A stretch of 64,000 nt of DNA. Source: Winogradskyella sp. GTDB lineage: Bacteria; Bacteroidota; Bacteroidia; Flavobacteriales; Flavobacteriaceae. The position numbers and the translations under genes were made by a program. Of this stretch, positions 18,193 through 26,709 are shown piece by piece (position 1 is the first letter of the stretch; the number at the start of each line of letters is the position of its first letter). A model generated the notes under the pieces. It worked only from the letters and a program-made list of their open reading frames with translations, was not told the origin of the DNA and ran no database searches. The stretch spans positions 1 to 64,000 of the forward strand of contig NZ_JANQIM010000043.1 in NCBI RefSeq assembly GCF_028282165.1. Direction: 5' to 3'.

Positions 18193-18822
18193 TTAAAAGA
18201 ATAAAAACACTGTAAAAAATACAATAATTGAAATTAAAACATGTATTGAAATAGTTTTATTTGTTTTGACCTTAAAGGATTGATATCCTAAATGCGCTAT
18301 AAATGCGGTTACTAGCCAACCCGAATAATTCTGTAAAGGCACTTCTCCATTTTCGAATTCCCAAAAATCAAATCTTGGTGCCGATATCTCTAAAATGACA
18401 TCCAAACCCGTCATTAATGCCGCACCTATTAGGGAAGACAATAGCAAATTCTTAGAGATTAGTTTTGCGGCATCTGCCGTTGCCATAGTTAACAATGCCC
18501 AATTGATGCATATCATTAAGGGCACACCAAAAACTTTAATACCAAGATTTTCACCATAGGCATAATTACCAAAAATAAGACCATAGTTAACACCCAAGGC
18601 TTCAGTTATAAAACCTAGAAAAAAAGGAATCGCAATGGCAAAAATTAGTTTAGAGTCATACGGCTTAACATGCCATATTATTATGATAAAGCTTAATAAC
18701 AAACTCAAAGGGGTAAGTGACAAAAACCAATTTTCATATTCAGATAAGACACCAAAAATTCCTGATATAGTAAATAACCATATAATAAAAATCGATAATC
18801 TCAGTTTTAACTTTTTGTTCAT
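18193..18822 (-). CDS. cruF: Carotenoid 1,2-hydratase-type membrane protein (CruF-like)
   Basis: A 209-residue integral membrane protein with about seven hydrophobic helices, belonging to the former DUF422/CruF family. Conserved motifs are visible: the ITEALGVNYGLIFGNYAYG loop, VFGVPLMICINWALL, DVILEISAPRFDFWEF and VPLQNYSGWL. CruF adds a hydroxyl at C-1' of the acyclic end of gamma-carotene-type carotenoids. It lies between crtD and crtY, with 3 bp and 0 bp spacing. That is the expected grouping for myxol/saproxanthin-type monocyclic carotenoids. Confidence 0.8.
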   Translation of the reverse strand: MNKKLKLRLSIFIIWLFTISGIFGVLSEYENWFLSLTPLSLLLSFIIIIWHVKPYDSKLIFAIAIPFFLGFITEALGVNYGLIFGNYAYGENLGIKVFGVPLMICINWALLTMATADAAKLISKNLLLSSLIGAALMTGLDVILEISAPRFDFWEFENGEVPLQNYSGWLVTAFIAHLGYQSFKVKTNKTISIHVLISIIVFFTVFLFF

Positions 18823-18825
18823 GCT

Positions 18826-20307
18826 TTAGGGTTGGTTTTCTATAAGTTCTGCGACAATTTTACCAGATAATAAGCAAAGCGGTATGCCTCCACCAGGATG
18901 GACACTGCCACCACAGAAATACAAATTCTTGATCGAACTTTTAAAGTTTGGATGTCTGAGAAATGCTGCATACTTATTATTGCTAGAGGCACCATATAAT
19001 GCGCCCTGATAACTTTGTGTTCTTGATTCTATGGATCTTGGATCTAATATATTCTCGTATTCTATTAAAGTATCTAAATCAACTTTTAGCAATCTGTTGA
19101 GTTTATTTTTTATATGCCTCCTCGACTTTTCGATGATGACATCCCAATCTTGACCTGTATTACTAGGTACATTGATCATTACAAACCAATTTTCACAACC
19201 TTTGGGTGCATCATGTGGCTCTTCTTTTGAAGTGATATTTACGTACACTGTAGGGTCTTCATTCACATCCCTTTTATTGAATATATAATCAAACTCTGTT
19301 TCATAATCGTTGGAAAAAAAGATGTTATGCAAATCGAGTTCGGGAAATTGTTGTTTTACACCCCAATAAAAAATTAATGCCGAACTACTTCTCGGTTGCT
19401 TTAAGATTTTTTCTGGTGCTTTATGCTTTGGCAACAAATGCCTGTAGGTCGGTACAACATCTGCGTTTGAAACGACAATATCGGCATCAATGAATTCATG
19501 ATCGATCTCAAGGCCTTGCACCTTATTGCCTTTGATAATGATTTCCTTTACTTTTTTATTAAAATGAAAATCGATACCAATATCCTTGGATAGTTGAAAC
19601 AAGCTCATTGTAATAGAGTGCATACCTCCCTTGGGAAAATAGGTTCCATAATGCTGCTCCAAGTGCGGAATCATAGACATAATACCTGGTGTCTGATAAG
19701 GCGATGAACCATTGTAAGTCGCAAAACGGTTATAAAACTGTACCAAGCGTTCGTCTTTAAACACCTTAGCATTAAAATCACTCAAAGTGGTATTAATATC
19801 TAAAGCGTTAATATTGAAAATAGCATTTAGAGTATCTTTAGATAAATATGTAGAAGTCTTATGCAAGGATTTTTCCAAAAATAGGGATGCCGTTAAATCG
19901 TACTTTCTTTTACTCTTACTTAGATAATCTAAAAGTGTAGCTTTTTCTACATTAAAAGTAATTGAGGCCTTATCTGCAAACGCATCAATATCTGCCAAAG
20001 CACTGAATGTAGTTCCATCTTCATAAAAATAATTACAAATAACCTGCTTCTTTTTATAACCAAAATATTTGGCTATTGGTTGATTAGCCACCTTAAACAA
20101 ATCCTCTACAAACTGTGGCATTGTAAACAATGAAGGTCCCATATCAAAGCGATAGCCTTTTTCAGAAAAAGCGGTAAGTTTTCCACCAGGATAGGTGTTA
20201 GCTTCAAATACTGTGACTTTATGACCTTGTGCGCGAAGACGAATAGCTGATGCAATACCAGCAATCCCAGCACCAATTATGGCAATAGTTTTCTTTTTCA
20301 TTTGCAT
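18826..20307 (-). CDS. crtD: Carotenoid 3',4'-desaturase (CrtD-like), CrtI family
   Basis: A 493-residue FAD-dependent carotenoid desaturase. The N-terminal FAD fingerprint is IAIIGAGIAGIASAIRL...VFEANTYPGGK, and the C-terminal signature is YFCGGSVHPGGGIPLCLLSGK. It is a clear paralogue of the phytoene desaturase at 1405-2859 but is grouped with cruF and crtY, as in marine flavobacteria that make myxol or saproxanthin, where CrtD desaturates the 3',4' bond of the hydroxylated end. The first codons are M-Q-M; the ATG at 20301 is an alternative start favoured by the adjacent promoter-like element. A role as a second phytoene desaturase cannot be excluded by sequence alone. Confidence 0.8.
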   Translation of the reverse strand: MQMKKKTIAIIGAGIAGIASAIRLRAQGHKVTVFEANTYPGGKLTAFSEKGYRFDMGPSLFTMPQFVEDLFKVANQPIAKYFGYKKKQVICNYFYEDGTTFSALADIDAFADKASITFNVEKATLLDYLSKSKRKYDLTASLFLEKSLHKTSTYLSKDTLNAIFNINALDINTTLSDFNAKVFKDERLVQFYNRFATYNGSSPYQTPGIMSMIPHLEQHYGTYFPKGGMHSITMSLFQLSKDIGIDFHFNKKVKEIIIKGNKVQGLEIDHEFIDADIVVSNADVVPTYRHLLPKHKAPEKILKQPRSSSALIFYWGVKQQFPELDLHNIFFSNDYETEFDYIFNKRDVNEDPTVYVNITSKEEPHDAPKGCENWFVMINVPSNTGQDWDVIIEKSRRHIKNKLNRLLKVDLDTLIEYENILDPRSIESRTQSYQGALYGASSNNKYAAFLRHPNFKSSIKNLYFCGGSVHPGGGIPLCLLSGKIVAELIENQP

Positions 20308-20309
20308 AG

Positions 20310-20317
20310 CAAAGATA
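20310..20317 (-). promoter_or_regulatory. Promoter -7 element of the crtD-cruF-crtY operon
   Basis: TATCTTTG on the minus strand matches TAnnTTTG exactly and lies only 2 bp before the ATG at 20307 and 8 bp before the ATG at 20301. If functional, the transcript would start within or at the first codons, so translation would begin at 20301 with almost no leader. No clear -33 TTG is visible. Confidence 0.45.
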
Positions 20318-20392
20318 CATTGAAAACTATTTTGAATAAATTAACATTAACATTTCTTAAGGAATATTTACCTCAAAGTCAAAGGGGTTTTC

Positions 20393-21106
20393 CTATTCCT
20401 TTTCCATAACAGCCTTAGGGGTATAGGCTTCTAGATAACGTTTGGCACGCTTGTTTTCAGGGTTCATTTCTAGAGCTATTTTGTAATTGGTATAAGCTTG
20501 TAAACTATCGCCATTTTTAAGGTAAGCTTCTCCTAAACTGTCATAAACATTACTACTGTTTGGATGTAATTTGGCATTGAGCTCAAGCACGCCAATGGCT
20601 TTATCGTATTCTTTTTTTCGCATATGTTGGTAACCTTTACTATTAAAATCCCATTCATTAATGTACGAGCTCGTAGAGTCTTGCTTTTTTATTTCCAAAT
20701 AACCAGCCAATGCTAATTCATAATCGCCTTCTTCCAGATACTGGCTTGGTGTTTTATAGTCGTCAGTAACTTTTATGTAATCATAGGTTATTTTTTCTTG
20801 GTTATTCTCATCAACAATAGACAAATAACGTTTCTGGGTTTCGGGATGCATCACAAATCTGAATTTTTTATACATGTCAGGCACAAAAAATTCATTTTCT
20901 TCTAAGGCTACAGGCGCTATCTTACCTCCTTTCCAGTTGAGGCGCAGTTTATTGGCTTCATAATAGACCAAAATCAACTCGTCTGAATTATAAAGGTATT
21001 TTCCTGAGGTTTCCTTTTTAAAGGTCTCTGAGTACTCAACTGAGTTAGCGCAACTGACTAATAGGGTAAAAACGATTAGGACTAAGATTGATGCTTTTGA
21101 TTTCAT
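20393..21106 (-). CDS. TPR-containing lipoprotein
   Basis: A 237-residue lipoprotein with lipobox LVSC (Cys19). A beta-rich domain follows (about 30-120, LILVYYEANKLRLNWKGGK), then two or three tetratricopeptide repeats at the C-terminus, such as KGYQHMRKKEYDKAIGVLELNAKLHPNSSNVYDSLGEAYLKNGDSLQAYTNYKIALEMNPENKRA shown here by its residues 150-220. TPR proteins of this type are interaction scaffolds; the partner is unknown. Monocistronic, with REP-like sequence on its upstream side. Confidence 0.75.
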   Translation of the reverse strand: MKSKASILVLIVFTLLVSCANSVEYSETFKKETSGKYLYNSDELILVYYEANKLRLNWKGGKIAPVALEENEFFVPDMYKKFRFVMHPETQKRYLSIVDENNQEKITYDYIKVTDDYKTPSQYLEEGDYELALAGYLEIKKQDSTSSYINEWDFNSKGYQHMRKKEYDKAIGVLELNAKLHPNSSNVYDSLGEAYLKNGDSLQAYTNYKIALEMNPENKRAKRYLEAYTPKAVMEKE

Positions 21107-21146
21107 TCTTGATTGGTTTCTTATTTTTTTTTGAAGACTTACTAAA

Positions 21147-21276
21147 CGTCAGTTCGAGTGATCTGCGAGATTAGCGCAAATCGTATCGAGAACCACGTTC
21201 CTCGAATCTACTTCTCGATAGTTCTGCTGAACTTGTCGAAGCACACCTCGCTTTTGGCCCGATACTCAAAGTGACG
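21147..21276. repeat. REP-like element with imperfect terminal inverted repeats
   Basis: A 130-bp noncoding element. It begins CGTCAGTTCGAGTGAT and ends ATACTCAAAGTGACG; the ends are imperfect inverted repeats of about 15 bp. Internal fragments such as CTGAACTTGTCGAAGCAC are typical of the dispersed palindromic repeats of flavobacterial genomes. It lies upstream of the TPR lipoprotein. Related to the shorter element at 21385-21454. Confidence 0.55.
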
Positions 21277-21309
21277 CCTTAAATAAGTAAGATCATGAAC
21301 GCTTACAAA

Positions 21310-21340
21310 CAAAAAAGCCTCACTTTAAAAGTGAGACGAT
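21310..21340 (-). terminator. Intrinsic terminator downstream of the immunophilin gene
   Basis: The palindrome CTCACTTTAAAAGTGAG region (21319-21335) folds into a stem of about 7-8 bp. On the minus strand it is followed by a run of six T residues (complement of the A-run at 21310-21316). It lies about 140 bp past the stop of the gene ending at 21477; a REP-like palindrome lies between them. Confidence 0.6.
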
Positions 21341-21384
21341 TTTATTTAAAAAATGTTACCTAAAACGGATAAACTAGTCCTACT

Positions 21385-21454
21385 TGTCACTTTGAGCGCA
21401 GCTGAATGGCTTTATAATTCAGAATATAAAGTTTCGACTGCGCTCAGCATGACA
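21385..21454. repeat. REP-like palindrome
   Basis: A 70-bp element with 17-nt inverted arms. TGTCACTTTGAGCGCAG (21385-21401) pairs with CTGCGCTCAGCATGACA (21438-21454) at 14 of 17 positions. It is of the same type as 21147-21276. It sits between the immunophilin stop and its terminator, so the hairpin would be transcribed in the mRNA tail. Confidence 0.65.
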
Positions 21455-21476
21455 TGCTCATCCTGACAATCGATAA

Positions 21477-22409
21477 TTATTTTGTATCCATTAATTCCAC
21501 ATCAAAAACCAAAGTAGCATTAGGTGGAATAACACCTCCTGCACCAGCAGCTCCATAAGCCAGATCGCTTGGTATTACCAAACGAGCCTTATCACCAACA
21601 TTAAGTAAGCAAATGCCTTCATCCCAACCAGGAATAACCTGTCCTACGCCAACTTGAAAGTCTAATGGTGCATTTCTTTTGTACGATGAATCGAAAACCG
21701 TTCCGTCTGCCAATTGACCTTTGTAGTGTACAGACACCATGTTTCCCTTTTCGGCCTTTTTACCGTTACCTTTTTGAATGACTTTATAACGTAAACCTGA
21801 AGCGGTTTCATCAAATCCGGCCGCTAATTTATCGAGTTCTGCTCTAGCCGCTTCACGCTCTGCTGCAATGCGTTTTTCGCGAGCACCTTCAAAGGTTCTA
21901 AAAGCTTCAACAGCATTAAACCCTTTTGCCGTGTCACCTTCTCTAATGATTTCAATACTTTCAATCTTATCACCTTGAGCTACTGCGTCTACAATATCCT
22001 GGCCTTCAACTACATTACCAAAAACAGTGTGTTTACCATCTAACCAAGGCGTCTCAACATGTGTAATAAAGAATTGGCTACCATTGGTACCTGGACCGGC
22101 ATTGGCCATGGATAATTTTCCTGGAGCATCGTGCTTTAAATCTGGATGAATCTCATCATCGAATTTATAACCTGGATTTCCTGTGCCTGTACCCAGTGGA
22201 CAACCACCTTGAATCATAAAATCTGGAATCACTCTGTGGAAGTTTAACCCATCGTAATATGGCGTCCCTTGTGGCTTCGCTGAATTTTCTAAATTGCCTT
22301 CTGCCAAGGCCACGAAATTACCTACTGTACCAGGTGTTTTTTCGAATTCTAAATTGACTACTATCTCTCCTTTTGAAGTGTTGAATTTTGCGTATAAACC
22401 GTCTTGCAT
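21477..22409 (-). CDS. Dual-family immunophilin: cyclophilin-FKBP fusion
   Basis: A 310-residue peptidyl-prolyl isomerase with two catalytic domains from unrelated families. The N-terminal cyclophilin domain (about 5-160) shows [29 protein letters not shown] and [10 protein letters not shown] charged linker of about 30 residues ([20 protein letters not shown]) follows. The C-terminal FKBP domain (about 205-310) shows [29 protein letters not shown], and [14 protein letters not shown]. Such CFBP fusions are described from Flavobacterium. No signal peptide, so cytoplasmic. A TATCTTTG element lies 25 bp upstream of the ATG. Confidence 0.9.
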   Translation of the reverse strand: MQDGLYAKFNTSKGEIVVNLEFEKTPGTVGNFVALAEGNLENSAKPQGTPYYDGLNFHRVIPDFMIQGGCPLGTGTGNPGYKFDDEIHPDLKHDAPGKLSMANAGPGTNGSQFFITHVETPWLDGKHTVFGNVVEGQDIVDAVAQGDKIESIEIIREGDTAKGFNAVEAFRTFEGAREKRIAAEREAARAELDKLAAGFDETASGLRYKVIQKGNGKKAEKGNMVSVHYKGQLADGTVFDSSYKRNAPLDFQVGVGQVIPGWDEGICLLNVGDKARLVIPSDLAYGAAGAGGVIPPNATLVFDVELMDTK

Positions 22410-22433
22410 TGTGTTTTCTTTTGTTTAAGGCTG

Positions 22434-22441
22434 CAAAGATA
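22434..22441 (-). promoter_or_regulatory. Promoter -7 element of the immunophilin gene
   Basis: TATCTTTG on the minus strand, an exact match to TAnnTTTG, 24 bp upstream of the ATG at 22409. A heptanucleotide repeat tract begins 31 bp further upstream, so changes in its length would alter sequence near the -33 position and beyond. Confidence 0.5.
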
Positions 22442-22472
22442 CGAAGTTAAGTTGGAAATTAGGAGTTGGGTG

Positions 22473-22528
22473 TTAGTAGTTAGTAGTTAGTAGTTAGTAG
22501 TTAGTAGTTAGTAGTTAGTAGTTAGTAG
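22473..22528. repeat. Heptanucleotide tandem repeat (TTAGTAG)8
   Basis: Eight perfect head-to-tail copies of TTAGTAG, 56 bp in all, with degenerate related sequence before (GGAGTTGGGTGTTAG) and after. It lies 64 bp upstream of the immunophilin start and just outside its -7 element. Perfect short repeats of this type are prone to slippage and make useful strain markers. Confidence 0.95.
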
Positions 22529-22554
22529 TTGAAAGTACATAATAATCAATTGAA

Positions 22555-22860
22555 TGTCATTGCGAGGATCCCGATAACTATTGGGAGACGAAGCAATCTT
22601 TTGGGATTTGGGTGTTGGAATTTGGCCCTTAGCTATTAGCTTTTGGGTATTGGAAGCGCAAAGTAATAAAGCAACTGTCATTGCGAGGATCCCGATAACT
22701 ATTGGGAGACGAAGCAATCTTTGGAATTTGGGTTTTGGGTGTTGGCTCTTAGCTATTAGCTTTTGGGTATTGGAAGCGCAAAGTAATAAAGCAACTGTCA
22801 TTGCGAGGATCCCAATAGCTATCGGGAGACGAAGCAATCTTTGAGTTTTGGGATTTGGAA
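22555..22860. repeat. 120-bp tandem repeat carrying CATTGCGAGG-type hairpins
   Basis: Copies start at 22555, 22676 and 22796 (periods 121 and 120), the third incomplete. Each begins TGTCATTGCGAGGATCCC and carries nested inverted repeats: ATTGC...GCAAT outside and TCCCgATA...TATTGGGA inside. The third copy has the inner stem bases exchanged (TCCCAATAG...CTATCGGGA), which keeps pairing. The spacer is a low-complexity G/T-rich stretch (TTTGGGTATTGGAAGCGCAA). Open frames on both strands here are repeat-encoded and unlikely to be genes. The core resembles dispersed repeats found in many Bacteroidetes genomes. Confidence 0.85.
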
Positions 22861-22937
22861 TTTGGGACTTGGGTTTTGAGTCTTGTCTCCTATCCCTAAA
22901 AACTATTTTTTATGTAGCTTTGGCAAAATTTAATTTC

Positions 22938-23369
22938 ATGGGTTTTTCTTTCTCCAAATTGTTTAACAAATCTGAGTCCGACACAGCAACTAGCGATACC
23001 ATTGAAGCTATTATCGCTTCTGTAGAGCATCAACCCTATGGCGTTTCGGAACATAATGTGTTATTTTCTGGATTAAATGAATTGGGTGGCTACTTGTTTT
23101 TTCAGACGGTTATTGTAGGCACGTTGAAGGTAAAATGTAAACAGGGCGCGCAACTTACGTTTAGAGGCAAGGATTTTGAATTAGTCCTCAACTCGGATTC
23201 TCTTGAATTTGAGTCGAGTTATACGGAAACCAAAGGACGCTACGCGACCAGTATCGACTTTCAGATTGAAGAAGCCGATATTAAAACTTTGGAAAAAACC
23301 AAACTAAACGAAATCCTCTTAAAGGTTAAAAAGCAGGAGATTTTGTTTGCGAAGTATTCAGCTAAGTAA
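22938..23369 (+). CDS. Conserved hypothetical protein, 143 aa
   Basis: A soluble protein starting MGFSFSKLFNKSES, beta-rich in the middle (VLFSGLNELGGYLFFQTVIVGTLKVKCKQGAQLTF) with a lysine-rich C-terminal helix. The longer open frame begins at 22848 inside the repeat block, but its first 30 codons are repeat-derived, so the ATG at 22938 is preferred. No signal peptide or known domain is recognised. It is convergent with the nuclease gene 6 bp downstream. Confidence 0.55.
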   Translation: MGFSFSKLFNKSESDTATSDTIEAIIASVEHQPYGVSEHNVLFSGLNELGGYLFFQTVIVGTLKVKCKQGAQLTFRGKDFELVLNSDSLEFESSYTETKGRYATSIDFQIEEADIKTLEKTKLNEILLKVKKQEILFAKYSAK

Positions 23370-23375
23370 TTTAAA

Positions 23376-24332
23376 TCAGTCATCCATATACCACTTATAA
23401 TCAAGTAGTCTTGAGTCCAAAGATGTAATATTTCCTTCCTTCAAAATTATATTAAGTTCCTTTAAGATCTCATAACGAATATTATTGAATTTATTTACTA
23501 AGTCATGATCTGTTACTTGAATAACTTCAGTGTGCTCTATTATTAAGCCCTTTCTTATTGCATCGGTGTAAAGTAGTCGTAAATCCTGCAGTTTATTTGA
23601 GATATCTATTAGAATTGTATTCCATCTTGAATTAGAAAGTTTACTTGCAGGAAAAGAACTCTGATAAATAGTCCTATCTTCTCTCGACCTTAAAATACCG
23701 GTTTTGATAGCTTCTTGAGTATCAGCAATAGCTTGAATGAAATCGGTTGCCTTATTTTCCAAATGAAAAGGTGTATGAAATGCAGGTCTATCAAACGCGT
23801 CCTTAAGAAACGTAAGAATGTGCGTATCTAATTTATAGAAGTCGCTTTGCTTTAAAAAAGCATTATAAAACCAGTAACCTAGAATTGGGAATCTATTTAA
23901 ATACTCCAAATAATCTTCCCAAAACCAAATTTCAGCAATACAACCGTTAACCTTAATTTGATTATGATTAAGCTCAATTAACTCTTTTTGAATATTAACG
24001 TCTCTAGCTGCAGTTGTACCTAAAATGAATCTTTCTAAATGTGGAAATTGAAAATACTTGTCAGTTGAATCTAATTCATCTTTTATTAAGCTAATACTCA
24101 ATATTTTTGAAGTAATAAGCTCACCCTCTTGGGATGCTTGCCTTCTTTTTTTACATTGGATACCTGTTAACTTCCCGAAATTATCATAACATACAACATC
24201 AATTCCTCCCTGATTTTGACCTTGTCTTCCAAAAATACTTGAACTCCCATAATCCCAAATTAATTCAGCAATCTTCTTGGACAGTTCTTCTAAGTCTTGC
24301 CAATGAGATGGTGGTGGATAATCTATTCTCAT
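23376..24332 (-). CDS. Mrr-like PD-(D/E)XK nuclease-domain protein
   Basis: A 318-residue protein whose N-terminal 110 residues show a restriction-endonuclease-like core. Glu23 lies in IAELIWDYG, then comes the FGRQGQNQGGID45 loop with a candidate metal-binding Asp, then GIQ59CK61K, the QxK variant of the motif used by Mrr-type nucleases. The same GRxGQxQxGxD...QCK pattern occurs in nuclease effector domains of defence proteins. The remainder is mostly helical with no recognised domain and no NTPase motif. It stands alone between a repeat block and recQ. DNA cleavage and a defence role are inference. Confidence 0.65.
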   Translation of the reverse strand: MRIDYPPPSHWQDLEELSKKIAELIWDYGSSSIFGRQGQNQGGIDVVCYDNFGKLTGIQCKKRRQASQEGELITSKILSISLIKDELDSTDKYFQFPHLERFILGTTAARDVNIQKELIELNHNQIKVNGCIAEIWFWEDYLEYLNRFPILGYWFYNAFLKQSDFYKLDTHILTFLKDAFDRPAFHTPFHLENKATDFIQAIADTQEAIKTGILRSREDRTIYQSSFPASKLSNSRWNTILIDISNKLQDLRLLYTDAIRKGLIIEHTEVIQVTDHDLVNKFNNIRYEILKELNIILKEGNITSLDSRLLDYKWYMDD

Positions 24333-24421
24333 GAGATAATTATTAACATATTCAAATTTATGACTGACACTTGTTGTATCCTTAATTTATTTGAAGTTTT
24401 TGGACTTTAGCAACTCAAAAC

Positions 24422-26623
24422 TTAATTCGCCACCTCACTCATAAACTTAATACGATAGAGTCGTAGCTCTTCGTCTTCGTAGTCACCATCAAACTCATCA
24501 ATGGCATCGGAGATTTTATCGGTTTCAGATTCCATAAAGTACTCATGGATTTCCTCTTGCTGGTCTTCGTCCAAAATTTCATCAATCCAATAATTGATAT
24601 TAAGCTTGGTCCCCGAAAATACAATGGATTCCATTTCTTTAATGAAGTCGGGCATTTCCATGCCTTTGGCTGAGGCGATATCATCGAGTGGTAATTTTCG
24701 ATCCACATTCTGGATAATGTAGAGTTTTAATCCAGAGTTAGAGCCTGTGGACTTTACCACCAAATCATCAGGCCGTACGATATCGTGTTCTTCAACATAG
24801 TCGGCAATTAAAGCCACAAAGTCCTTTCCGTATTTTTTAGCTTTACTTTCACCTACGCCGTGCACATTAGACAATTCTTCTAAAGTGGTTGGATATTTTA
24901 AGGCCATATCTTCCAAGGATGGGTCTTGAAAAATCACGAATGGCGGTACACCTAAACGTTTGGCATTGCGCTTGCGTAAATCCTTCAGCATCGTCATTAA
25001 ACGCTCATCAGCTGCACCACCGCCGCCTTTAGCGTTGGTAATGATGCCATCATCAGATGCTTCATCGTACACATGGTCTTCTGCCATCATAAAGGACTGT
25101 GGTTGCGCTATAAAAGCTTTACCAGATGCACTTAATCGCAACACGCCATAAGTTTCAATATCTTTCCGTAACAAACCTGCCACAATAACTTGACGAATAA
25201 GTGCCATCCAGTGTCTGGGATCCTTTTCCTTTCCGACACCAAAAAAAGGCTGTGTATCTGTTTTATGAGACGCTATTAAGGCATTGGATTTTCCGACAAT
25301 GACTTGTACTAAATCCTTGGATTTATATTTTTCATTGGTATTTTGAACCGTATCTAAAAGGATTTTAACATCATCCTGGGCTTCGACCTGTTTTTTTGGA
25401 TTTCGGACGTTGTCATCCATATCTCCACCTTCACCTTTTTCATTATCGAACTCCTCTCCGAAATAATGCAGAATGAACTTTCGTCTAGAGATAGACGTCT
25501 CCGCAAAAGCAACCACTTCCTGTAATAAAGCATGGCCTATTTCTTGTTCGGCTACTGGTTTGCCAGACATAAACTTTTCTAACTTCTCAATATCCTTATA
25601 GGCATAAAATGCCAAACAATGGCCTTCGCCGCCATCACGTCCTGCTCTACCGGTTTCTTGATAATAACTTTCTATACTTTTAGGGATATCGTGGTGAATG
25701 ACAAAACGTACATCGGGTTTGTCGATACCCATTCCAAAAGCTATAGTTGCCACAACCACGTCCGTATCTTCCATTAGGAACATATCTTGATGCTTCACCC
25801 TAGTTTTAGCATCCAAACCAGCGTGGTAAGGTACTGCTTTAATGCCATTGACCTGTAGCACTTGGGCCAACTCTTCAACACGTTTCCTGCTTAAACAATA
25901 GACAATGCCCGATTTGCCATCATTCTGCTTAACAAAACGAATGATATCTGCATCGACATTTTTCGTCTTAGGTCTTACCTCGTAATACAAGTTAGGTCTG
26001 TTAAACGATGCTTTAAAGGTTACAGCATCTGTCATTCCCAAGCTCTTTAGTATATCCTCCTGTACCTTTGGTGTAGCCGTTGCCGTAAGTCCAACTATTG
26101 GAATATCATCACCTATTCGTTTTATAATATGTCTCAGGTTTCTGTATTCTGGTCTAAAGTCATGACCCCATTCACTGATACAGTGTGCTTCGTCCACTGC
26201 CATAAATGATATTTTGACCGTCCTAAGAAAATCTACATACTCTTCTTTGGTGAGCGACTCTGGTGCAACATAAAGCAATTTTGTTATACCACTAGTAATA
26301 TCGTCCTTTACGCGCTTTACCTCCGTCTTATTCAATGACGAATTGAGAACGTGTGCTATACCTTCGTGCTCAGATACTGCCCTAATAGCATCGACTTGGT
26401 TTTTCATTAAGGCGATGAGCGGAGAAACCACAATTGCGGTGCCATCCTTGATTAAAGCGGGTAATTGGTAACATAAGGATTTACCACCACCTGTAGGCAT
26501 AATAACAAAGGTATTATTGCCCTCAACAACATTTTTTATAACTTCTTCTTGTAGACCTTTGAATCCGGAAAAACCAAAGTATTTTTTTAGTGCGGAGTGT
26601 AAGTCAATTTCTGCAATACTCAT
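24422..26623 (-). CDS. recQ: ATP-dependent DNA helicase RecQ
   Basis: A 733-residue RecQ-family 3'-5' helicase for recombination and fork repair. Walker A GGGKS is at 45-49, the DEAH box at 144-147, and the RecQ-specific [15 protein letters not shown] loop follows. The second RecA domain contains [14 protein letters not shown] RecQ-C-terminal region and an HRDC domain ([22 protein letters not shown]) come next, with an acidic tail. It is longer than E. coli RecQ (about 610) because of the C-terminal extension after HRDC. Divergent from kdsD. Confidence 0.93.
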   Translation of the reverse strand: MSIAEIDLHSALKKYFGFSGFKGLQEEVIKNVVEGNNTFVIMPTGGGKSLCYQLPALIKDGTAIVVSPLIALMKNQVDAIRAVSEHEGIAHVLNSSLNKTEVKRVKDDITSGITKLLYVAPESLTKEEYVDFLRTVKISFMAVDEAHCISEWGHDFRPEYRNLRHIIKRIGDDIPIVGLTATATPKVQEDILKSLGMTDAVTFKASFNRPNLYYEVRPKTKNVDADIIRFVKQNDGKSGIVYCLSRKRVEELAQVLQVNGIKAVPYHAGLDAKTRVKHQDMFLMEDTDVVVATIAFGMGIDKPDVRFVIHHDIPKSIESYYQETGRAGRDGGEGHCLAFYAYKDIEKLEKFMSGKPVAEQEIGHALLQEVVAFAETSISRRKFILHYFGEEFDNEKGEGGDMDDNVRNPKKQVEAQDDVKILLDTVQNTNEKYKSKDLVQVIVGKSNALIASHKTDTQPFFGVGKEKDPRHWMALIRQVIVAGLLRKDIETYGVLRLSASGKAFIAQPQSFMMAEDHVYDEASDDGIITNAKGGGGAADERLMTMLKDLRKRNAKRLGVPPFVIFQDPSLEDMALKYPTTLEELSNVHGVGESKAKKYGKDFVALIADYVEEHDIVRPDDLVVKSTGSNSGLKLYIIQNVDRKLPLDDIASAKGMEMPDFIKEMESIVFSGTKLNINYWIDEILDEDQQEEIHEYFMESETDKISDAIDEFDGDYEDEELRLYRIKFMSEVAN

Positions 26624-26645
26624 TAATCCCTATTAGTATTTTATA

Positions 26646-26653
26646 TACATTTG
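26646..26653 (+). promoter_or_regulatory. Putative -7 element upstream of kdsD
   Basis: TACATTTG matches TAnnTTTG and lies 57 bp upstream of the kdsD start in the recQ-kdsD divergent gap. No well-placed TTG is visible for a -33 element. Confidence 0.35.
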
Positions 26654-26709
26654 CATAACCTTAAAGATAACAATTTCTTTAAATAAAAAAACACTCTAAA
26701 AAATTAGTT

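Noticed and set aside
18826..20307. Second phytoene desaturase gene (duplicate crtI)
   Set aside because: Context with cruF and crtY favours a CrtD-type desaturase; crtI is already present next to crtB.
22508..22844. Open frames of 87 and 109 codons on both strands in the 120-bp repeats
   Set aside because: The translations are themselves tandem repeats caused by period lengths divisible by or close to three; no independent evidence of coding.
22555..22860. CRISPR array
   Set aside because: Repeats are about 120 bp with near-identical spacers, not short repeats with unique spacers; no cas genes.
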